64,000 nt of DNA from Aeromonas rivuli (GCF_000820045.1 NZ_CDBJ01000062.1:56761-120760); one strand, 5' to 3'; shown: positions 50,692 to 59,451, counted from the first letter of the stretch. Made by a program: numbers and translations. The notes: generated by a model not told the origin, from the letters alone.

Positions 50692-52266
50692 TCAGGCGGT
50701 GGCTGCCGCCTTCTGATTGGCTCTCAGGTAGAAGAGTGTCACCCCAAGGAACCAGACGCCGCTGGTGACAAAACCTGCGCCGACCGAGTGGGTCAGCCCC
50801 AGCACCAGGTAGCCGAAGGCAGCGCCGATGGCGATGGTCAGCGCATAGGGCAGCTGCGTCATCACGTGGTCGATATGATGGCAACCGGCCCCCGTGGAGG
50901 AGAGGATGGTGGTGTCCGATATCGGTGAACAGTGATCGCCAAATACGGCCCCGGCCAGCACCGCAGAAAGCATCGGCAACATCATGCTTATCTCGCTGGC
51001 AGCAGCCATATCACCGGCCAGAGGCAGCATGATACCGAAGGTACCCCAGCTGGTGCCGGTGGCAAACGCCATGGCGCCGGAGAGGCAGAACATCACCACG
51101 GGCAGCAACTCGATGGGGAGCCCGCTCTGGGCCAGGGAAGCCAGATATTTACCGGTCTCCACATCGCGGATGACAGCACCGATGGCCCAGGCAAACACCA
51201 GAATATAGATGGCGGGCAGCATGGCCATGACGCCGTGCTTGATGACCTCGAGCCAGGTGCGCAGGCTCAGTCCCATGCGCAGAGTCAGCACCACGGCCAC
51301 CCCAAGCCCGCACAGGCCGCCATTGACCAGAGAGGCACCCACATCGGTATTCTCGAACGCGCCCAGCACCCCGAACGGCAGTCCTTTCTCGGCCAGGGCT
51401 ACAGCCCCTGTGGCCATCATGAAATAGACGGTGGACGCGGTCAGGGTCAGGATAGGCAACACCAGATCGATGACCCGGCCGCGACTGGAGACCGGCAGAT
51501 CGCCGCTGCTGCCGGGGGGCACACCCTTGGCCGGATCCCACAACTGCCCTTTGAGGGCGCGCTGCTCATGCTCACGCATGGGACCGATGTCGAGCTGGAA
51601 CACTATCACCACCAATACCATGGCCAGGGTGAACAGGGCATAGAAGTTCATGGGGATCATCTGCACGAAGGCAGAAATGGGACTCTGATCCTGGATACCA
51701 TGGGCCGTCAAGATGCCGCCGATGAGGGCGATGATATAAGCCCCCCAGGAGGAGATCGGCATCAACACACAGACAGGGGCGGCGGTTGAATCAAGCAGAT
51801 AGGCCAGCTTGGCCCGGGAGATATTGAAGCGATCGGTCAGCGGACGGCAGATGGTGCCCACCGACAGACTGTGAAAATAGTCATCGATGAAGAACAGGAA
51901 CACCAGCAGGCCGGTCAGCAGCTTGGCCCCCCGTCGGTCCTGGATACGCTGCGCCGCCCATTCTGCAAATGCCAGGGTCGCGCCCGACACCGTCAGCAGA
52001 CTGATGATGCCGCCCAGTAGCAGCAGGAATATCAGTATATTGACGTTCCAGCCATTCAAGGCGCCGTCAGCCCAGAATATCCCCTTGGCCACCTGGCCGA
52101 GATACTCGGCACTGGCCAGGGGGGCAAACTGATTTACCAGCAAGCAGCCCAGCACGATGCCGACGCCGAGGGAGAGCAGCACCTTGCGGGTCGTGACGGC
52201 CAGTATGACTGCCGCCAAAGGGGGAATGAGGGACCACGCCGAATCGGCGTAATGGGTAATGTCCAT
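50692..52266 (-). CDS. NhaC-family transporter under a lysine riboswitch, putative lysine transporter
   Basis: This 524-residue polytopic inner-membrane protein (about 11-12 TM helices) belongs to the Na+/H+ antiporter NhaC superfamily. Conserved parts include FIDDYFHSLSVGTICRPL and VFGDHCSPISDTTILSSTGA. A lysine riboswitch in its leader indicates that it belongs to the lysine regulon. Comparative studies named such NhaC-like genes downstream of LYS elements LysW (unrelated to the LysW carrier protein), with lysine uptake proposed. Transport of lysine is therefore an inference from regulation; a plain sodium/proton role is the alternative. It is monocistronic. Confidence 0.85.
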   Translation of the reverse strand: MDITHYADSAWSLIPPLAAVILAVTTRKVLLSLGVGIVLGCLLVNQFAPLASAEYLGQVAKGIFWADGALNGWNVNILIFLLLLGGIISLLTVSGATLAFAEWAAQRIQDRRGAKLLTGLLVFLFFIDDYFHSLSVGTICRPLTDRFNISRAKLAYLLDSTAAPVCVLMPISSWGAYIIALIGGILTAHGIQDQSPISAFVQMIPMNFYALFTLAMVLVVIVFQLDIGPMREHEQRALKGQLWDPAKGVPPGSSGDLPVSSRGRVIDLVLPILTLTASTVYFMMATGAVALAEKGLPFGVLGAFENTDVGASLVNGGLCGLGVAVVLTLRMGLSLRTWLEVIKHGVMAMLPAIYILVFAWAIGAVIRDVETGKYLASLAQSGLPIELLPVVMFCLSGAMAFATGTSWGTFGIMLPLAGDMAAASEISMMLPMLSAVLAGAVFGDHCSPISDTTILSSTGAGCHHIDHVMTQLPYALTIAIGAAFGYLVLGLTHSVGAGFVTSGVWFLGVTLFYLRANQKAAATA

Positions 52267-52356
52267 GATCTCTTGACACCTACAACATAAGGTGGAGATC
52301 TACCGAGAGGATAAAGAAGAAAATGAGCCCGCGAAGGGTTACTCCTCAGCCCCTTC

Positions 52357-52516
52357 AGTAGCGCTCCATAGTGATTGACTATGGCAGTACTGCACCTGTT
52401 CGATGCAGTCCCAGCGACCCTGCATGATGGCATGATCACTTCGGCGCTGGCTCCTTTCCTCATGCTTCACAGGCATCACCCTCCGCATGAGTAGTTATAG
52501 GCAGCGCGCCTCTACT
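52357..52516 (-). promoter_or_regulatory. Lysine riboswitch (L box) aptamer
   Basis: On the minus strand the element starts AGTAGAGGCGCGCTGCC and ends GGAGCGCTACT, the two conserved flanks that form P1 (AGTAG with CTACT). Internal helices are all visible: P2 CTCATGC/GCATGAG, P3 CCAGCG/CGCTGG enclosing the conserved GCCGAAGTGAT, P4 ACTGCA/TGCAGT and P5 CCATAGT/ACTATGG. About 90 nt separate it from the start codon, with a GAAGGG/CCCTTC hairpin in the spacer. I could not decide whether control is by termination or by ribosome-site masking. Confidence 0.92.
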
Positions 52517-52840
52517 TAAAAGGTATTCGGCGGGCATTTTATCGTGCTGACATTTTATATCAAGTTTTTTGATTTAATACTCATTCGAATCAAATTTTTC
52601 CGCGCAATGGCAGTGAGAGATATCACGGAGGAAAGATCTGACGAGATTTTAACCTGACACCCACCTTGATGAGGTTTCTCACCCTAATTAACCCGTCGAC
52701 AGGGATTAAAAAATAATGATCTTAATTTCAGGCAATTATTTATTAATTCTCTCGACTTGACTTAATGTCGTCCTGACGTATAAATTACCAGAAAATAGTT
52801 ATCCAATATTTATCCCTTTCTTGCTCGCATGGTAACCACT
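52517..52840. other. AT-rich divergent promoter region between lysine-riboswitch gene and hns
   Basis: No gene is seen in these 324 bp. The composition is distinctly AT-rich compared with the neighbours, with TTTGATTTAATACTC-like tracts and many runs of A or T. It should hold the riboswitch promoter (minus) and the hns promoter (plus). AT-rich, probably curved DNA here would suit H-NS autoregulation, but no individual site is clear. Confidence 0.5.
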
Positions 52841-53242
52841 ATGACTGAATTTCTGAAAGTACTGCTGAATATCCGTAGCCTGCGTGCCGCTTGCCGTGAG
52901 CTGACTCTGGAACAACTGGAAGAAGGGCTGGAGAAATTCTCCGCCATCGTTGCTGAACGTCAGCAAGATGAAGCCGTCGATCGTCAAGCTCGCGAAGAGC
53001 GTCAGCGTAAAATCAATGAATATACCGAAATGCTGAAAGCCGCGGGGATTGACCCGGCTGAATTGGTTAGCACGGCTCCTTCCGCCGAACCGGCTAAAGG
53101 CAGCAAGCGCGCTCCGCGTCCGCCGAAATACCGTTATGATGATAACGGTGTCGAGAAAACTTGGACCGGTCAGGGTCGTATGCCTTCCGCTATCGCCAAG
53201 GCCGTTGAAGCAGGTAAATCCCTGGCAGATTTCGCTATCTGA
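52841..53242 (+). CDS. hns: Nucleoid-structuring protein H-NS
   Basis: This 133-residue xenogeneic silencer and nucleoid protein has an N-terminal oligomerisation coiled coil (about 1-65), a flexible linker (about 70-90), and the C-terminal DNA-binding domain with YRYDDNGVEKTWTGQGRMP, containing the AT-hook-like core TWTGQGRMP. ATG 52841 (MTEFLKVLLNIRSLRA) aligns with E. coli H-NS; an in-frame ATG 12 bases earlier is also possible. A strong terminator follows. Confidence 0.96.
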   Translation: MTEFLKVLLNIRSLRAACRELTLEQLEEGLEKFSAIVAERQQDEAVDRQAREERQRKINEYTEMLKAAGIDPAELVSTAPSAEPAKGSKRAPRPPKYRYDDNGVEKTWTGQGRMPSAIAKAVEAGKSLADFAI

Positions 53243-53260
53243 TTTATCCAGGCATTCCCT

Positions 53261-53292
53261 AAAAAAAACCTCGCATGGCGAGGTTTTTTTTT
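53261..53292 (+). terminator. hns terminator
   Basis: CCTCGC (53269-53274), loop ATG and GCGAGG (53278-53283) are flanked by eight A and nine T residues. Strong intrinsic terminator that could also serve the convergent adenosyltransferase gene. Confidence 0.92.
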
Positions 53293-53338
53293 GCTCCAGA
53301 CAAGGCTGCTCACTCTGTCGTCAGAACCATCTGGGTAT

Positions 53339-53899
53339 TTACCTGTCTGCCGCTTTAATCCAATGCACTTCCGGCTTGCCCTCTTGGCAGACCAGGTAGC
53401 GAGCCAGGGTAAAGAACCAGTCGCTGAGCCGGTTGACGTAGGGGATGACGGCAGGGTTGATCTGCTCCTGTTCAGCCAGGACAAGCAGCTGTCGCTCACA
53501 GCGCCGCGTCAGTGTCCGTACCACATGGGCCAGGGCAGCCGCTTCAGATCCGCCGGGTAGAATAAACTGGCGCAGCGGCGCTAATTGTTCAGTGTAATGA
53601 TCGATCTGGGATTCCAGTCGCGTCGTCCACTCCTCCCTGACCTGCCAAATAGCACTCGACTGCGCCTCACTCGAAAATGCCAATTCACCTCCTAGGTCAA
53701 ACAACTCCTGCTGAATGAGGGTCAGCTCGGCTAATACCTGAGGTTGCTGATCGGTTATTTTCGCAGCAAGAAGACCTATATGAGAATTTAATTCATCTAT
53801 GTCGCCATAACTGGCCACTCTCTGATGACTTTTGGCAATGCGGCTACCATCTGCCAATCGGGTCATCCCCTTGTCGCCTTGCCGGGTATATATTCTCAT
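53339..53899 (-). CDS. PduO-type cob(I)alamin adenosyltransferase
   Basis: This 186-residue ATR converts cob(I)alamin and ATP to adenosylcobalamin. The family signature GDKGMTRLADGSRIAKSHQRV, given by its first half TRQGDKGMTRLADGSRI, and the YGDIDELNSHIG motif are at the N-terminus. The C-terminal helices contain VRTLTRRCERQL and YVNRLSDWFFTLAR. Its ATG overlaps the stop of the DUF3820 gene by 4 bp (ATGA). No B12-dependent enzyme or cobalamin synthesis gene is near; it is last in a deazapurine operon. Confidence 0.92.
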   Translation of the reverse strand: MRIYTRQGDKGMTRLADGSRIAKSHQRVASYGDIDELNSHIGLLAAKITDQQPQVLAELTLIQQELFDLGGELAFSSEAQSSAIWQVREEWTTRLESQIDHYTEQLAPLRQFILPGGSEAAALAHVVRTLTRRCERQLLVLAEQEQINPAVIPYVNRLSDWFFTLARYLVCQEGKPEVHWIKAADR

Positions 53900-54126
53900 A
53901 CTGATATCCTATCGATGATGGGTAGTATCATGGACTCGAGCCCATTTAATTTTATCTCATACGCCAATGCCAGTGATTGCCCCAGAGAGCCAGCCGGAAA
54001 TCCACTCCGCGCCATCCACACCAGATAAGGTTCAGGCAAATCGATGAGCCTGCGCCCCCGATATTTGCCATAAGGCATTGGCGTGGCCAGAGTCAGCAAT
54101 ATCTGTTCGTCAGGCAAGCCGGTCAT
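53896..54126 (-). CDS. DUF3820 family small protein
   Basis: This 76-residue protein contains the DUF3820 core MPYGKYRGRRLIDLPEPYL and the following WMARSGFPAGSLG. Relatives include the Pseudomonas quorum-controlled virulence factor annotated for this domain, but the molecular role is unknown. Its ATG follows directly after the queE stop (no gap), and its stop overlaps the adenosyltransferase start by 4 bp. It therefore belongs to the queC-queE operon. Confidence 0.85.
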   Translation of the reverse strand: MTGLPDEQILLTLATPMPYGKYRGRRLIDLPEPYLVWMARSGFPAGSLGQSLALAYEIKLNGLESMILPIIDRISV

Positions 54127-54798
54127 TTAATCGATTTCCAGATATTTATGAGTCTGGATAGAGAGGCGCCAATTACGTTCAATACAGACCGCCATGGCAA
54201 GCTGGGTTGCCCTGGGTTTCTGGCTGATGGGTTGCAGCGCGATCACCACATCCTCGCGCAGCTGGGCGCCGGCGAGCAGGGTATCCAGCTCCTCGACATG
54301 TCGCATCATGGCCACAGGATGCTTGATTTCATTGGCCCTGGCCAAGGCGTTGGGCAACACAGTCAAGCCGCCAGCCATCCCTATTTTAGGGGATACGGTG
54401 ACCCAGGTCGCCGGATGGGTCAGCACCTCGCTGGTACCGCTCGTTTCTATCTGCAGCTGATAACCGGCCTGGTGCAGGGTCTCGCTGAGCTCGTTCAGAT
54501 CATAGAGGCAGGGTTCCCCTCCGGTGATCACCACGTGCTTGGCCCGATAACCCAGCTCGGCAAAACTGGCCAATATCTGGGCGCCGCTCATCGGGCTCCA
54601 ACCATCGGATTCGTTAGAGCAATCCAGCACCTGGCTGACCGGCACCTGGCGCGCCGGATCCACCACCCAGGTATGACGGGTGTCACACCAGGGGCAGCCG
54701 ACGGGACAGCCCTGCAGGCGCACGAAGATAGCGGGCAGGCCAGTGAACACCCCCTCCCCCTGTATGGTCTGAAAAATTTCGTTAATCGGGTAGAGCAT
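54127..54798 (-). CDS. queE: 7-carboxy-7-deazaguanine synthase QueE
   Basis: This 223-residue radical-SAM enzyme converts carboxytetrahydropterin to CDG in the queuosine pathway. The N-terminus MLYPINEIFQTIQGEGVFTG matches QueE, so ATG 54798 is preferred over ATG 54801. The cluster-binding Cys are in CPVGCPWCDTRHTW (about residues 31-38). GGEPCLYDL contributes to SAM binding. It lies 51 bp downstream of queC. Confidence 0.95.
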   Translation of the reverse strand: MLYPINEIFQTIQGEGVFTGLPAIFVRLQGCPVGCPWCDTRHTWVVDPARQVPVSQVLDCSNESDGWSPMSGAQILASFAELGYRAKHVVITGGEPCLYDLNELSETLHQAGYQLQIETSGTSEVLTHPATWVTVSPKIGMAGGLTVLPNALARANEIKHPVAMMRHVEELDTLLAGAQLREDVVIALQPISQKPRATQLAMAVCIERNWRLSIQTHKYLEID

Positions 54799-54849
54799 CA
54801 TAAAACTACTGGTTACCAATCACTGTGACCCCGTGCGGGGTGAATAAGG

Positions 54850-55539
54850 CTAGCGCCCCTGTTTGTGTTGCAGACGCAGGCTGACGCCTGCCCGATCAGC
54901 CAGATACTGATCCAGACCACGGCGGCGCAGTATGCAGGCGGGACAAGTCCCACAGCCATCGCCAATCAGGCCGTTGTAGCACGTCAATGTTTGTTCGCGC
55001 ACCAGGTTCAGCTGGCCGAACGTATCGGCGAGCGCCCAGGTCTCGGCCTTGTCGAGCCACATCAAGGGCGTCTCGAAACGCAAGCCACGATCCAGTCCCA
55101 GCGCCACCGCATGGTTAAGCGCCTTGACGAACTCATCGCGGCAATCGGGATAACCGGAGAAATCCGTCTCGCAGACCCCAGTGATCACCGCCTCCGCGCC
55201 CACTTGATAGGCATAGATGGCCGCCAGGGTCAGGAAGAGTATGTTACGGCCCGGCACGAAGGTGTTGGGCAAGCCATTGTCCTGCAACTCGCCGCTGACC
55301 GGAATATCGTCCCGGGTCAGGGCCGATATGGCCAACTCCCCCAGCAAGGTGACATCCATCACCTTGTGGGCAGCCACGCCCAGCACCTTGGATAGGGTGC
55401 GGGCCGTCTCAATTTCCGCCAGATGGCGCTGGCCATAGTCGAAGGTAATGGCGTGAACCTCGTCATATTGCGCCTTGGCCTGTACCAGACAGGTGGTACT
55501 GTCCTGACCGCCACTGAACACCACAACTGCTTTTCTCAC
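54850..55539 (-). CDS. queC: 7-cyano-7-deazaguanine synthase QueC
   Basis: This 229-residue ATP-dependent enzyme makes preQ0 from CDG and ammonia. The PP-loop motif is [10 protein letters not shown] (about 8-17). The zinc-binding cysteines are in [21 protein letters not shown] (seen as C...CGTCPAC near residue 190-205). The start is GTG 55539 ([12 protein letters not shown]), with AGAGGA nine bases upstream. The frame stays open far upstream without homology. It begins 13 bp after the DTW gene. Confidence 0.95.
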   Translation of the reverse strand: MRKAVVVFSGGQDSTTCLVQAKAQYDEVHAITFDYGQRHLAEIETARTLSKVLGVAAHKVMDVTLLGELAISALTRDDIPVSGELQDNGLPNTFVPGRNILFLTLAAIYAYQVGAEAVITGVCETDFSGYPDCRDEFVKALNHAVALGLDRGLRFETPLMWLDKAETWALADTFGQLNLVREQTLTCYNGLIGDGCGTCPACILRRRGLDQYLADRAGVSLRLQHKQGR

Positions 55540-55552
55540 TTGATAGATCCTC

Positions 55553-56175
55553 TTAAGGGCGCAGGGCCGCTGGCTTGCGCGTCGAATAGGAGAGCCACTG
55601 CTCGTTGAGACGATGGAACAGGCTCGGCAAGGGGGCATATTTGGCCGGGTCGCCCTCCCATTGCGATAACAGATGATAGCCCGCCTCCAGGGTCGACAAG
55701 GCCGTGGCAAAAGGCTTTTTGCGGATAAGGTACTGGCCTTGGGCGGTGGCGAGGGCAATGCGCGGCAAGGCGGCCAGCGCCGGGTTCAGACAGAGCATTT
55801 TATAAGCCTTGCGCCAGGTGCCATCGAGCAGCAGGAAGCAAGGCTCTCCCTGGGCTGAGGTCGGGGGCAAGGCACGCAACTCGGCCAGAGGCCGGGCCTG
55901 TTCATCGGGCCAGAGCAGATAGCAGGGACGAGTGGCCAGCAACTGCATCAGTGCCGGGTGCTCGCTGAACGTCTCCCCGACCCAGATCTGGGCCTCGGTC
56001 AGGCTGGCGGCCAGCAGGGACGCGGTACCCTTGGGATGCCCCACCTCACTCGGGTGTTGCAAAATGACCAGGGGGTCCGATTCACCACGGGATGAATATA
56101 TTCGCATAGACAGGCTTTGAGGGCGCGGACGCAGCGTGTACAGTAGCGACTGTTTTCTTCGTTGGGCCCTTTCAT
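55553..56175 (-). pseudogene. DTW-domain tRNA aminocarboxypropyltransferase-like gene, split by a frameshift
   Basis: DTW proteins (TapT family) install acp3U on tRNA. The N-terminal Cys motif of the family is present in one frame (YCTRCVRALKACLCEYI, start ATG 56175). The rest, from LVILQHPSEVGHPKGT through LLLDGTWRKAYKM (the DTW-type motif, D-G-T-W here), lies in another frame. The frames switch at a run of five C on the minus strand (56071-56075). A sixth C, or a -1 slip, would restore one continuous protein of about 207 residues. The C-terminal part alone (ATG 56107, 184 residues) lacks the Cys cluster. It could be a true pseudogene, a phase-variable gene or a sequencing error. Confidence 0.75.
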
Positions 56176-56752
56176 GTTGTCAGTCAAATCCGGGCTATTC
56201 TGGCTCATCACGCTTTCACTCGCCTGCCTGATCCTCTTCTTTACCGTGCCAAACGATCTCATCGCCTTCAACCGGACGCTGATAGCTCAGGGAGAAGGGT
56301 GGCGCATCATAACAGGCAATCTGGCTCACACCAATCTGTGGCACCTGCTGCTCAACCTCGCCGGCCTGCTGGTGCTCTACGCCTTGTTCTGTGATTACCT
56401 GCAGGGCTGGGTCTTGCCGCGGCTGCTGGCAGTGCTCAGTCTCGCCGTGGGCCTGGGCCTGTGGTATGGCTATCCGCACACCCAATGGTACATGGGTCTG
56501 TCCGGCATGCTGCATGGGCTCTTCGTTTGGGGGGCCATTCAAGACATTCGCCACCGCCGTCATTCGGGCTGGCTCATGCTGCTGGGGATTGCCATCAAAC
56601 TGGGACTGGATCACTACTCCGGGGGGGATGGTCCGGCCGCCATGCTGATCGGGGCCAAGGTACACATAGGGTCACATCTGGTCGGTGCGGGAGCAGGCCT
56701 GGTACTTGGCCTGCTCACGCTCTTGCTCAGCGGCTGGCGAGATCGTCGTTGA
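56174..56752 (+). CDS. rrtA: Rhombosortase
   Basis: This 192-residue rhomboid-family intramembrane serine protease processes GlyGly-CTERM proteins. About six TM helices are present. The catalytic Ser is in [13 protein letters not shown] (about 110) and the catalytic His in [12 protein letters not shown] (about 165). ATG 56174 is used. It shares the CATG palindrome with the start of the opposite-strand DTW gene, so the two starts overlap on opposite strands. The 3' end overlaps pyrF by 26 bp. The presumed substrates are not encoded in this window. Confidence 0.88.
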   Translation: MLSVKSGLFWLITLSLACLILFFTVPNDLIAFNRTLIAQGEGWRIITGNLAHTNLWHLLLNLAGLLVLYALFCDYLQGWVLPRLLAVLSLAVGLGLWYGYPHTQWYMGLSGMLHGLFVWGAIQDIRHRRHSGWLMLLGIAIKLGLDHYSGGDGPAAMLIGAKVHIGSHLVGAGAGLVLGLLTLLLSGWRDRR

Positions 56753-57428
56753 TTTCTGCAAGGGTCAGGGCCGGATCGGCCGATTGGGTGATCGGACGCC
56801 CAATCACCAGATAGTCCGCCCCCGCAGCCACTGCCTCACGGGGCGTCATCACCCGGCGCTGATCGCCCTGTGCCGCGCCCAGAGGGCGTATTCCTGGCGT
56901 CACCAAGGTAAAATCATCCCCCAGCTCGGCCTTCAACTCCCTCGCTTCATTGGCAGAACAGACCACTCCATCGAGCCCGGATGCCCTGGCGAGGCGAGCC
57001 AGGCGCAGCACCTGTTCGGCCGGGCTGATATCCAGACCAATGCCCTGCAAATCCTCTTGTTCCATGCTGGTCAGTACCGTCACGCCAATGAGCAACGGCG
57101 CTTTATCGCCATAAGGCACGAGGGCTGCTTTGGCGGCCCGCATCATGCGCTCTCCCCCGCTGGCATGCACGTTCACCATCCAGACACCCAGTTCGGCACT
57201 GGCCGCAACGGCCTTGGCAACCGTATTGGGGATGTCGTGAAACTTCAGATCCAGGAAGACGTCGAAGCCCTTGGCAACCAGCTGACGCACGAACTGGGGG
57301 CCAAACAGCGTGAACATCTCCTTGCCCACCTTGAGGCGGCACTGGGTCGGTGAGACCCGTTCAACGAAGGCCAGGGCATCGGCTTCACACTGATAATCCA
57401 GCGCGACCAGAACTTTGGGATCTAGCAT
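56727..57428 (-). CDS. pyrF: Orotidine 5'-phosphate decarboxylase PyrF
   Basis: This 233-residue enzyme makes UMP. The catalytic Lys/Asp network is in [13 protein letters not shown] (about 58-70), N-terminal strand VLVALDYQ and C-terminal GRPITQS phosphate site are present. It lies 15 bp downstream of lapB, as in E. coli. Its last 26 bp overlap the convergent rhombosortase gene; no terminator lies between them. Confidence 0.96.
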   Translation of the reverse strand: MLDPKVLVALDYQCEADALAFVERVSPTQCRLKVGKEMFTLFGPQFVRQLVAKGFDVFLDLKFHDIPNTVAKAVAASAELGVWMVNVHASGGERMMRAAKAALVPYGDKAPLLIGVTVLTSMEQEDLQGIGLDISPAEQVLRLARLARASGLDGVVCSANEARELKAELGDDFTLVTPGIRPLGAAQGDQRRVMTPREAVAAGADYLVIGRPITQSADPALTLAEINDDLASR

Positions 57429-57443
57429 CTCTCTTCCTATAGG

Positions 57444-58610
57444 TTATTCACCGTCCAGACCACGGATCGGCTTGATGGAGCCCCACTGCCGGCAGGAGGG
57501 ACATTGCCAGAACAAGGAGTGGGTGGCAAAGCCACACTGGCGGCACTTGTGGGTTGATTTTGTTTTGATCTGTTCGCCGACCAACTGCTGTAACAGCTCC
57601 AGGCTCTCCTTGGCGGGGCCTGGCTCCGCACTGGCAAGCTGGAAGCCTACCAGCTGGTAGAACCCCTTCATGGAGGGGTGGCGGCGCAATTGCCGCAATA
57701 CCAGGGCACGAGCCTGGTTCAGGCCATCACGCTCTCCCACCAGCTTGGCCAGCGCCAGGGTGACACTCACCCCTGCGTGATCTTCCACCGCTTTCTCAAG
57801 CAACGGGATAAGCTCGGCACTGCGGCCCAGCTTTTCATAACAGTCGCTCAGCAGTGGCATGGCTTCGGAGGCAAAATCGATATCCTGCTCGAAGACGCGC
57901 AGCAGTTCGCGGCTCGCCTGCAGGTAATCGCCCTCCTCCATGTCCAGCTTGGCCAAACGCAGGCTGGCTCGAGCGCAATGGGGATTGACCCCCAATGCCT
58001 TCTTCAGACGAGCACGCCCCTCACTCAGGTCGCCATCCATCAGTGCCTGCTCAGCCAGTTCGCAATGGAAATGGGAGATGGGCTCGGCCAGCTTCTTGCC
58101 GGGGAATTTTTGCAGACGCTGGGCAACCAGAATAGCCTGCTGCCAATCCCGCAGCTGTTGATGAATGATCAGCAACTGGGTGAGCGCCGTCTCCTCGAAA
58201 TCACCATCCTCGCACAGCTCAACCCAGATGGCTTCAGCCCTGTCGAGCAGACCGGCAGCCAGAAAATCCCGCGCCAGCTCCTGCAGGGCAAGCTGGCGCT
58301 GTTCGCGCGTCAGCTCGCGACTGACCAAATTCTGGTGGATCTTGATGGCGCGATCGACCTCCCCACGCTGGCGAAACAGATTGCCGAGGGAGAGATGGGT
58401 TTCGATGGTGTCGCTGTCGACTTCAAGCAACTGAATGAAGAGATCGACGGCCTTGTCAGACTCGTCGGAGAGCAAATAGTTAAGGCCCGCCACATACTGG
58501 CGGGAAAACTGGTTGCTCTGTTTCTGGGTGTCCTGGCGAACACTCCTGCGCCCCATATACCAGCCGTAACCGGCTGCGATGGGTAACAACAGGAAAAGCA
58601 GTTCAAGCAT
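57444..58610 (-). CDS. lapB: LapB, lipopolysaccharide assembly regulator
   Basis: This 388-residue inner-membrane protein tunes LpxC degradation by FtsH. It has one N-terminal TM helix (about 1-20, LELLFLLLPIAAGYGWYMG), then tandem TPR repeats (about 35-335), and a C-terminal rubredoxin-like metal domain with two CxxC pairs (CRQCGF and CPSCRQWG, about 355-375). Length matches E. coli LapB (389). It starts 9 bp after the lapA stop. Confidence 0.96.
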   Translation of the reverse strand: MLELLFLLLPIAAGYGWYMGRRSVRQDTQKQSNQFSRQYVAGLNYLLSDESDKAVDLFIQLLEVDSDTIETHLSLGNLFRQRGEVDRAIKIHQNLVSRELTREQRQLALQELARDFLAAGLLDRAEAIWVELCEDGDFEETALTQLLIIHQQLRDWQQAILVAQRLQKFPGKKLAEPISHFHCELAEQALMDGDLSEGRARLKKALGVNPHCARASLRLAKLDMEEGDYLQASRELLRVFEQDIDFASEAMPLLSDCYEKLGRSAELIPLLEKAVEDHAGVSVTLALAKLVGERDGLNQARALVLRQLRRHPSMKGFYQLVGFQLASAEPGPAKESLELLQQLVGEQIKTKSTHKCRQCGFATHSLFWQCPSCRQWGSIKPIRGLDGE

Positions 58611-58619
58611 GGAGGAACG

Positions 58620-58916
58620 TTATTCCTTACCGGACCCCTTGTCCGATGCAGTGGCTAGTTCTAACTGGCGAGATTGCCGACGCACGGTGCGATTCAAGGT
58701 GCGATTCTGCAGCTTGAGGCGCAGGAACAAGAGGCCAAAGACCAGCCAGCCAAGCAGGAAGCCGGTACCAAAAAAGAGGCCAAGCAAGAGGGAAAGGGAA
58801 AACTCGCCTTGGGCAATCAGATAGTTGAATTGCACCAACTGACCATTCTGTGAGCCGAGGGCCAGGGTGAAGATAAAGACCAACACCAGCGGGATAAGGG
58901 CCAAGATACGCTTCAT
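58620..58916 (-). CDS. lapA: LapA family inner-membrane protein
   Basis: This 98-residue protein has two TM helices (about 3-21 and 40-65) and a basic cytoplasmic tail (RLKLQNRTLNRTVRRQSRQ). E. coli LapA binds LapB and helps LPS assembly. ATG 58916 follows AGGAAG. Co-transcribed with lapB. Confidence 0.93.
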   Translation of the reverse strand: MKRILALIPLVLVFIFTLALGSQNGQLVQFNYLIAQGEFSLSLLLGLFFGTGFLLGWLVFGLLFLRLKLQNRTLNRTVRRQSRQLELATASDKGSGKE

Positions 58917-59046
58917 AGGATCTTCCTGTCAGTATCGAAAAAGACCTGATGATTATCCTTAAAATCCACGGCAGACTCTAGAGAGAAAGGGAAAAGACTT
59001 TCAGAAACAAGTGAATTGGCACAATTAAAGGGACAAAAACAAAAAA

Positions 59047-59064
59047 GGCATACTCAGGTATGCC
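59047..59064 (-). terminator. ihfB terminator
   Basis: GGCATAC (59047-59053), loop TCAG and GTATGCC (59058-59064). The minus strand then runs TTTTTTG. Termination before lapA is probably partial or lapAB has its own promoter. Confidence 0.85.
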
Positions 59065-59074
59065 GTTTTCTGCA

Positions 59075-59359
59075 TTATTCAACGAGGTTGACGCGTTCGC
59101 GTAACTCTTTACCCGGTTTGAAGTGCGGGACGTATTTGCCCGTCAATTCCACCTTGTCGCCAGTCTTGGGATTTCGCCCGACCCGCGGAGCACGATAGTG
59201 CAGAGAAAAGCTGCCAAAACCGCGAATTTCAATCCGATCGCCGTTTTGTAAAGTCGATGCCATCTGCTCAAGGATCTCCTTGATAGCGGCCTCAACATCC
59301 TTAGCCGGCATATGCATGCGGCTCGCAGCCAGTTGTTCGATGAGATCTGATTTGGTCAT
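59075..59359 (-). CDS. ihfB: Integration host factor beta subunit
   Basis: This 94-residue DNA-bending protein of the HU/IHF family is nearly identical to enterobacterial IhfB. ATG 59359 ([13 protein letters not shown]) has AAGGAG upstream. The intercalating Pro sits in the arm [16 protein letters not shown], and the [10 protein letters not shown] core is present. It is downstream of rpsA with a terminator between, as in E. coli. Confidence 0.97.
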   Translation of the reverse strand: MTKSDLIEQLAASRMHMPAKDVEAAIKEILEQMASTLQNGDRIEIRGFGSFSLHYRAPRVGRNPKTGDKVELTGKYVPHFKPGKELRERVNLVE

Positions 59360-59411
59360 AACGTTAAATCTCCTTCCCCGATCACATGCAATATTCATGA
59401 CGTCAAAATAA

Positions 59412-59438
59412 AAAAGGGCGGCGTGATGCCGCCCTTTT
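59412..59438 (-). terminator. rpsA terminator
   Basis: AAAAGGGCGGC (59412-59422) and GCCGCCCTTTT (59428-59438) pair, and the minus strand continues TTTTTTATTTTG. It separates rpsA from ihfB. Confidence 0.88.
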
Positions 59439-59451
59439 CTCGCATCAAGGA

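Noticed and set aside
50692..52266. Annotation as a housekeeping Na+/H+ antiporter
   Set aside because: The upstream lysine riboswitch makes a lysine-linked transporter more likely, though cation coupling may remain.
55553..56107. Treating the 184-codon frame as a complete DTW gene
   Set aside because: It lacks the family's N-terminal Cys cluster, which is found directly upstream in another frame.
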